Assembly: GCA_964627845.1 (NCBI GenBank)
Contig: CAZVKL010000007.1
Coordinates: 1 to 47,138, forward strand
DNA from: DUUI01 sp964627845
GTDB taxonomy: Bacteria > Bacillota_I > Bacilli_A > Erysipelotrichales > Erysipelotrichaceae
Direction: 5' to 3'
DNA: 47,138 nt
The notes under the pieces were generated by a model. It had not been told where the DNA came from, did no database searches, and saw only the letters and a program-made list of their open reading frames with translations. Positions 43,739 to 47,138 of this stretch are shown piece by piece; within the stretch, counting starts at the first letter, position 1, and each line of letters opens with the position of its first letter. Both the position numbers and the translations under genes were made by a program.

Positions 43739-44351
43739 TCCCATAGATTCTGTCACCTGCATCACCAAGGCCTGGGACAATGTAACTTTGTTCATTTAAC
43801 TTATCATCGAGTGCAGCTAAATAAATATCCACATCAGGATGTGATTTTTCAATGACTTCCACCCCTTCAGGAGCACCCACCAGACAGACTAATTTAATCT
43901 GTTTAGCACCATGTTTTTTAAGTAATGAGATTGCTGCATCGGCCGAACCACCCGTTGCTAACATTGGATCTAATACCATCACGACTGATTCACTCATTGA
44001 GCTTGGGAATTTCGCAAAATACTCATGAGGTTGAAGTGTTTCTTCATCACGATATAAACCAACATGACCCACTTTAGCTGTTGGAATGAGCGAACGAATT
44101 CCCTCAACCATCCCTAAACCAGCTCTTAAGATGGGGACTAACGTCACATCTTTTGCTAATTGAGTGGTCTGACACATCGCCACAGGGGTCTCAATCTCAA
44201 CCGGTTCAACCGGCAAGTCGCGTGTAATTTCATAAGCCATTAACCCCGCAATTTCATCGAGGTTTTGTCTGAAATCCTTAGTTCCAGTGTTAACATTTCT
44301 CATTTGAGTCAGTTTGTGTGTAATTAATGGATGATTTAATACAATTAACAT
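43731..44351 (-). CDS. upp: Uracil phosphoribosyltransferase
   Basis: It makes UMP from uracil and PRPP. The 206-residue protein has the PRPP-binding loop VLDPMLATGGSA and the C-terminal uracil site SYIVPGLGDAGDRIYGT. The ribosome site AAAGGAGAG lies within the end of glyA, which it overlaps by 7 bases. It ends the tsaC-glyA-upp operon, an order familiar from Bacilli. Confidence 0.97.
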   Translation of the reverse strand: MLIVLNHPLITHKLTQMRNVNTGTKDFRQNLDEIAGLMAYEITRDLPVEPVEIETPVAMCQTTQLAKDVTLVPILRAGLGMVEGIRSLIPTAKVGHVGLYRDEETLQPHEYFAKFPSSMSESVVMVLDPMLATGGSADAAISLLKKHGAKQIKLVCLVGAPEGVEVIEKSHPDVDIYLAALDDKLNEQSYIVPGLGDAGDRIYGTK

Positions 44352-45580
44352 ATGTTTGGCTCTCCTTTGACTAGATCATAATGACGACATAATTCTATGA
44401 CTTGTTCATAGATTTTTTGATGAGCTTCTTTATCTTTTGGATTTCGACAAATTTCATCAATCCATCGCGCAATTTGAATAAATTGTTCTTCTTCAAATCC
44501 ACGTGTGGTCATGGCCGCAGTTCCTAATCGGATGCCTGAACCATACCGTGGTTTTTGCGTATCAAATGGAATCATGTTTTTATTCACCGTAAAGCCCGCA
44601 TCATTTAGAATCGTTTCAGCTTCTTTTCCGGTAATATTATAACTGCTTAAGACATCAATCATCAAGAGGTGATTCACACTTCCACCAGAGATGATTTTAA
44701 CGCCAAGGTTTTTAAACTCATTCACTAATGCTTGCGTATTATCTAATACTTGCTGTTGATACGCCTTAAACTCAGGTTGTAACGCTTCATAGAAACAGAT
44801 CGCTTTTGCGCCAATCGCATGTTCCAAAGGGCCACCCTGCATTCCTGGGAAAACTGATTTATCAATCTTTTTAGCCCACTCCTCTTTACAAAGTATTAAA
44901 CCAGAACGTGGACCACGCAATGTTTTATGAGTGGTGCTTGTCACAAAATGGGCATGCGGCACAGGATTATTATGTAAGCCTGCCGCGACTAATCCGGCAA
45001 TATGTGCCATATCCACCATTAAGAGTGCGCCAACCTCATCAGCAATCTCTCTAAACTTTTTAAAATCCAGGGATTGTGAGTATGCGCTCGCCCCCGCAAC
45101 AATTAACTTAGGTTTTACTTCATGCGCAAGTGTTCTCACTTTATCCATATCTAACATTTCAGTGTCTTTTTCAACATCATAGCCTATAAAGTTATAGAGT
45201 TGTCCTGAAAAATTAACAGGAGAACCATGTGTTAAGTGACCACCACTATTAAGTCCCATCCCTAAAACGGTATCCCCAGGTTCTAAACAAGCCATATAAA
45301 CCGCCATGTTGGCTTGGGAACCAGCATGAGGTTGAACATTGGCATGATCAGCTCCAAATAATTCTTTAGCTAAATCAATTGCTTTTTGTTCAATCTGATC
45401 AATGATTTCACAACCACCATAATAGCGCGCATTAGGATATCCTTCGGCATATTTATTGGTCAAGATTGAGCCTAGTGCTCGAAGAATATTTTTTGATACA
45501 AAGTTTTCAGAGGCAATCAATTCAATGTGTTGTTTCTGCCGAGCACACTCCTGATCGATTAAATCAAATATTTCCTTCAT
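44345..45580 (-). CDS. glyA: Serine hydroxymethyltransferase
   Basis: This PLP enzyme converts serine and tetrahydrofolate to glycine and methylene-tetrahydrofolate. From the chosen start it has 411 residues. The PLP Lys is in TTTHKTLRGPRSG; the IELIASENFVS N terminus is typical. The ATG at 45580 is preferred because AGGTGA stands 8 bases upstream; a GTG four codons earlier is open but lies in that site. It overlaps tsaC by 17 bases. Confidence 0.96.
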   Translation of the reverse strand: MKEIFDLIDQECARQKQHIELIASENFVSKNILRALGSILTNKYAEGYPNARYYGGCEIIDQIEQKAIDLAKELFGADHANVQPHAGSQANMAVYMACLEPGDTVLGMGLNSGGHLTHGSPVNFSGQLYNFIGYDVEKDTEMLDMDKVRTLAHEVKPKLIVAGASAYSQSLDFKKFREIADEVGALLMVDMAHIAGLVAAGLHNNPVPHAHFVTSTTHKTLRGPRSGLILCKEEWAKKIDKSVFPGMQGGPLEHAIGAKAICFYEALQPEFKAYQQQVLDNTQALVNEFKNLGVKIISGGSVNHLLMIDVLSSYNITGKEAETILNDAGFTVNKNMIPFDTQKPRYGSGIRLGTAAMTTRGFEEEQFIQIARWIDEICRNPKDKEAHQKIYEQVIELCRHYDLVKGEPNIC

Positions 45581-46190
45581 AAAGTCTTTCACCTGCTAAT
45601 ACATCATCAAAGTCGATGACGCCCTTTCTAATAAGTTGCAGTGTTGATTGTGAGGCATCAATAATGGTTGATGCTTGCCCATTAAAGGCTTGTCCCAAGA
45701 CAACCCCATCGATGATGCCATCAAACACTTCTGTTACTTCTTGTGAATTAATGGATGGTTCTTGATGGGAGATATTGGCCGATGGAACATAGAGTCCCAC
45801 TTCCATTTGACTGATCACATCAAGAATAAATGGATGATCTGGTATTCGAATGGCCAAAGTCTCTAATTTAGACTCTTGAGCCAAAAGAAAAGGTCGCTTC
45901 TTCTTAAATATAAAAGTGATGGGTCCGGGTAAGAATTTTTGAATCAGAAAACGATCTCGATCACTCAATTCACAGACCTCTTCAATTTTATTAAGAGAAT
46001 CGACCATATATGCCATAGCCTTATCTTGTGGCCGTTGTTTAATATCTTTTAGTCTTAAGATAGCCGCTTTATCCGTTGCGAGAACACCAAGTCCATAGAC
46101 CGTATCTGTTGGAATCGCAATTATTTTTCCATGACTTAATGCCTGTGCCACTTCAATGGCTTGTTGTTGATTATATTGATGTGTTTTCAT
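45564..46190 (-). CDS. tsaC: Threonylcarbamoyl-AMP synthase (TsaC/Sua5 family)
   Basis: It makes threonylcarbamoyl-AMP for the t6A modification of tRNAs reading ANN codons. The 208-residue protein consists of the YrdC domain only, with the ATP/threonine motifs IPTDTVYGLG and KQRPQDKAMAYMV and the SANIS segment; the extra C-terminal domain of long Sua5 (YwlC) is missing. The start codon has no ribosome site and lies 6 bases after a TAAAAT box, so the message may be leaderless. It opens the tsaC-glyA-upp operon. Confidence 0.92.
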   Translation of the reverse strand: MKTHQYNQQQAIEVAQALSHGKIIAIPTDTVYGLGVLATDKAAILRLKDIKQRPQDKAMAYMVDSLNKIEEVCELSDRDRFLIQKFLPGPITFIFKKKRPFLLAQESKLETLAIRIPDHPFILDVISQMEVGLYVPSANISHQEPSINSQEVTEVFDGIIDGVVLGQAFNGQASTIIDASQSTLQLIRKGVIDFDDVLAGERLYEGNI

Positions 46191-46196
46191 GTCTTT

Positions 46197-46205
46197 ATTT
46201 TACCA
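46197..46205 (-). promoter_or_regulatory. Extended -10 giving a leaderless tsaC message
   Basis: On the minus strand TGGTAAAAT is an extended -10; TTGGTT about 16 bases upstream is a partial -35. Only AAAGAC separates the box from the tsaC ATG, the same spacing as at msrB. Confidence 0.6.
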
Positions 46206-46240
46206 CAATGACAAGGACAACCAAGAGTCTTTTGAAAATA

Positions 46241-46249
46241 TGGTAAAAT
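46241..46249 (+). promoter_or_regulatory. Extended -10 of the moxR gene
   Basis: TGGTAAAAT lies about 25 bases before the ATG of the MoxR gene. It is the same sequence as the tsaC box on the other strand, 40 bases away; the two promoters are divergent. Confidence 0.5.
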
Positions 46250-46273
46250 GTGAGTAACAATCGGAGGATCTTT

Positions 46274-47138
46274 ATGCAACCATCTTTTCAAGAAATCACT
46301 GAATCTATTAAGAAATCAATTAATCAAGTTATTGTAGGTAAAAGCGAAGCGATTGATCATTTAATTATCGCCCTAAGTAGTTCTGGTCATATTTTAATCG
46401 AAGATGTCCCAGGAGTAGGAAAAACAACACTGGTATCAGCGTTGGCCAAATCCCTCGATTTAAGTTTTAAACGGATTCAATTTACACCCGATTTAATGCC
46501 TTCGGATATTACCGGTTTTAATATGTACAATCCAAAATTAGGCGAATTTGTTTTCCAACAAGGCGCCATTATGTCTCAGTTAGTCTTAGCCGATGAGATT
46601 AATCGTACCTCCCCTAAAACACAATCGGCCTTATTAGAGGTTATGCAAGAAAACCAGGTCAGTATCGATGGTTCCACCTTTCAGCTACCTCAACCTTTTA
46701 TGGTTCTTGCCACACAAAACCCCATTGAACATGTGGGAACTTATCCGCTGCCTGAAGCACAACTCGACCGTTTTATGCTAAAAATTAAGTTGGATTATCC
46801 AACCGTTCAAGAAGAAATGGCCATCTTAGATATTGATGATGCCACTGAAAAACTTGAATTAATAAAACCGGTTGCGAATGTGGACGACATCTTACGGATG
46901 CGCCAACAAGTCAATCAGGTTTATGCCGCTGATCCAATTAAAAAGTTTATCATTGATATATCGAATAAAACCAGAACACATCCTGATTTGTTAATTGGTG
47001 CCAGTCCTCGAGCGGCCCAATCCCTCTTAAAAGCGTCAAGAGCTCATGCGCTCTTACAGAATCGTGACTACGTTATTCCTGAGGATGTGATGGCGATGGT
47101 CAAACCGGTCCTTTCACATCGACTATCTCTAAAAGCAG
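46274..47138 (+). CDS. MoxR-family AAA ATPase, 3' end missing
   Basis: The frame runs from a well-supported ATG (CGGAGG 7 bases upstream) to the right edge; 288 codons are visible and the typical length is about 310. It has Walker A EDVPGVGKTT (about 39-48), Walker B LADEINR, and sensor 1 ATQNPIE. MoxR proteins are chaperone-like ATPases, usually in operons with DUF58 and von Willebrand A-domain or transglutaminase genes, which would lie beyond the window. Confidence 0.93.
   Translation, partial: MQPSFQEITESIKKSINQVIVGKSEAIDHLIIALSSSGHILIEDVPGVGKTTLVSALAKSLDLSFKRIQFTPDLMPSDITGFNMYNPKLGEFVFQQGAIMSQLVLADEINRTSPKTQSALLEVMQENQVSIDGSTFQLPQPFMVLATQNPIEHVGTYPLPEAQLDRFMLKIKLDYPTVQEEMAILDIDDATEKLELIKPVANVDDILRMRQQVNQVYAADPIKKFIIDISNKTRTHPDLLIGASPRAAQSLLKASRAHALLQNRDYVIPEDVMAMVKPVLSHRLSLKA

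Noticed and set aside
1..47138. CRISPR array, insertion sequence, integrase, tRNA or rRNA
   Set aside because: No regularly spaced repeats, transposase or recombinase motifs, or tRNA cloverleaf sequences were recognised by reading; a tRNAscan or Rfam search would be decisive.

Overview
The window comes from a low-GC, cell-walled member of the Bacillota. TGA is used only as stop and TGG encodes Trp, so the code is standard. An MreB/Mbl protein and a MurNAc-salvage locus show that it makes peptidoglycan. Gene content and style (tilS/hpt/ftsH, hslO-dusB-lysS, strong AGGAGG ribosome sites, many extended -10 promoters, citrate lyase with a Na+-pumping oxaloacetate decarboxylase) fit a fermentative Bacilli/Erysipelotrichia-type lineage. 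The species cannot be named from this sequence. No rRNA, tRNA, CRISPR, prophage or insertion sequence was seen.

Layout. Bases 1-3.8 kb hold two related membrane proteins with a PH-like soluble part (the first cut by the window edge), a LEA-like 11-residue-repeat protein and a CopB-type copper ATPase. Bases 3.8-12 kb are housekeeping on the minus strand: msrB-tilS-AlkD-like, then hpt-ftsH, then hslO-dusB-lysS. Bases 12-12.7 kb carry two small tandem paralogous lipoproteins. Bases 12.7-15.5 kb carry fumC-aspA, followed by a cold-shock protein gene.

Bases 16.2-26.6 kb are a complete citrate-fermentation island. The minus-strand operon citD-citE-citF-citS-oadA-oadG-BCCP-oadB imports citrate with Na+, splits it to acetate and oxaloacetate, and decarboxylates oxaloacetate while pumping Na+ out. 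The divergent operon citC-citX-gntR-citG makes and loads the citrate lyase prosthetic group and encodes a GntR-type regulator. A 14-bp palindrome lies between the two. Convergent to it is a minus-strand run at 26.5-30 kb: a PemK/MazF-fold protein, a WG-repeat/SH3-like lipoprotein, a fused YjdI-YjdJ-type Fe-S/acetyltransferase protein and an AEC-family transporter. This run is the least explained part of the window.

Bases 30-35.8 kb are a MurNAc salvage region: two RpiR-type regulators flank murQ-murP, and mupG and a glucose-type EIIA (crr) follow. Imported MurNAc disaccharide or MurNAc would be phosphorylated by MurP with Crr, cleaved by MupG and de-lactylated by MurQ. Bases 36-42.8 kb carry mreB, a DUF1146 protein, pncA, and an ABC transporter with a two-component system whose kinase looks intramembrane-sensing. 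Bases 43-47 kb carry a TraX-family membrane protein, tsaC-glyA-upp and the start of a MoxR ATPase gene that runs off the right edge.

The most interesting sequence signals are non-coding: two probable leaderless genes (msrB, tsaC); a promoter whose whole spacer is a 16-bp inverted repeat (mreB); a near-identical repeat pair in the murQ/murR intergenic region; a hairpin between citS and oadA whose 3' arm could mask the oadA ribosome site; and a nested hairpin terminator present in two diverged copies about 42 kb apart.
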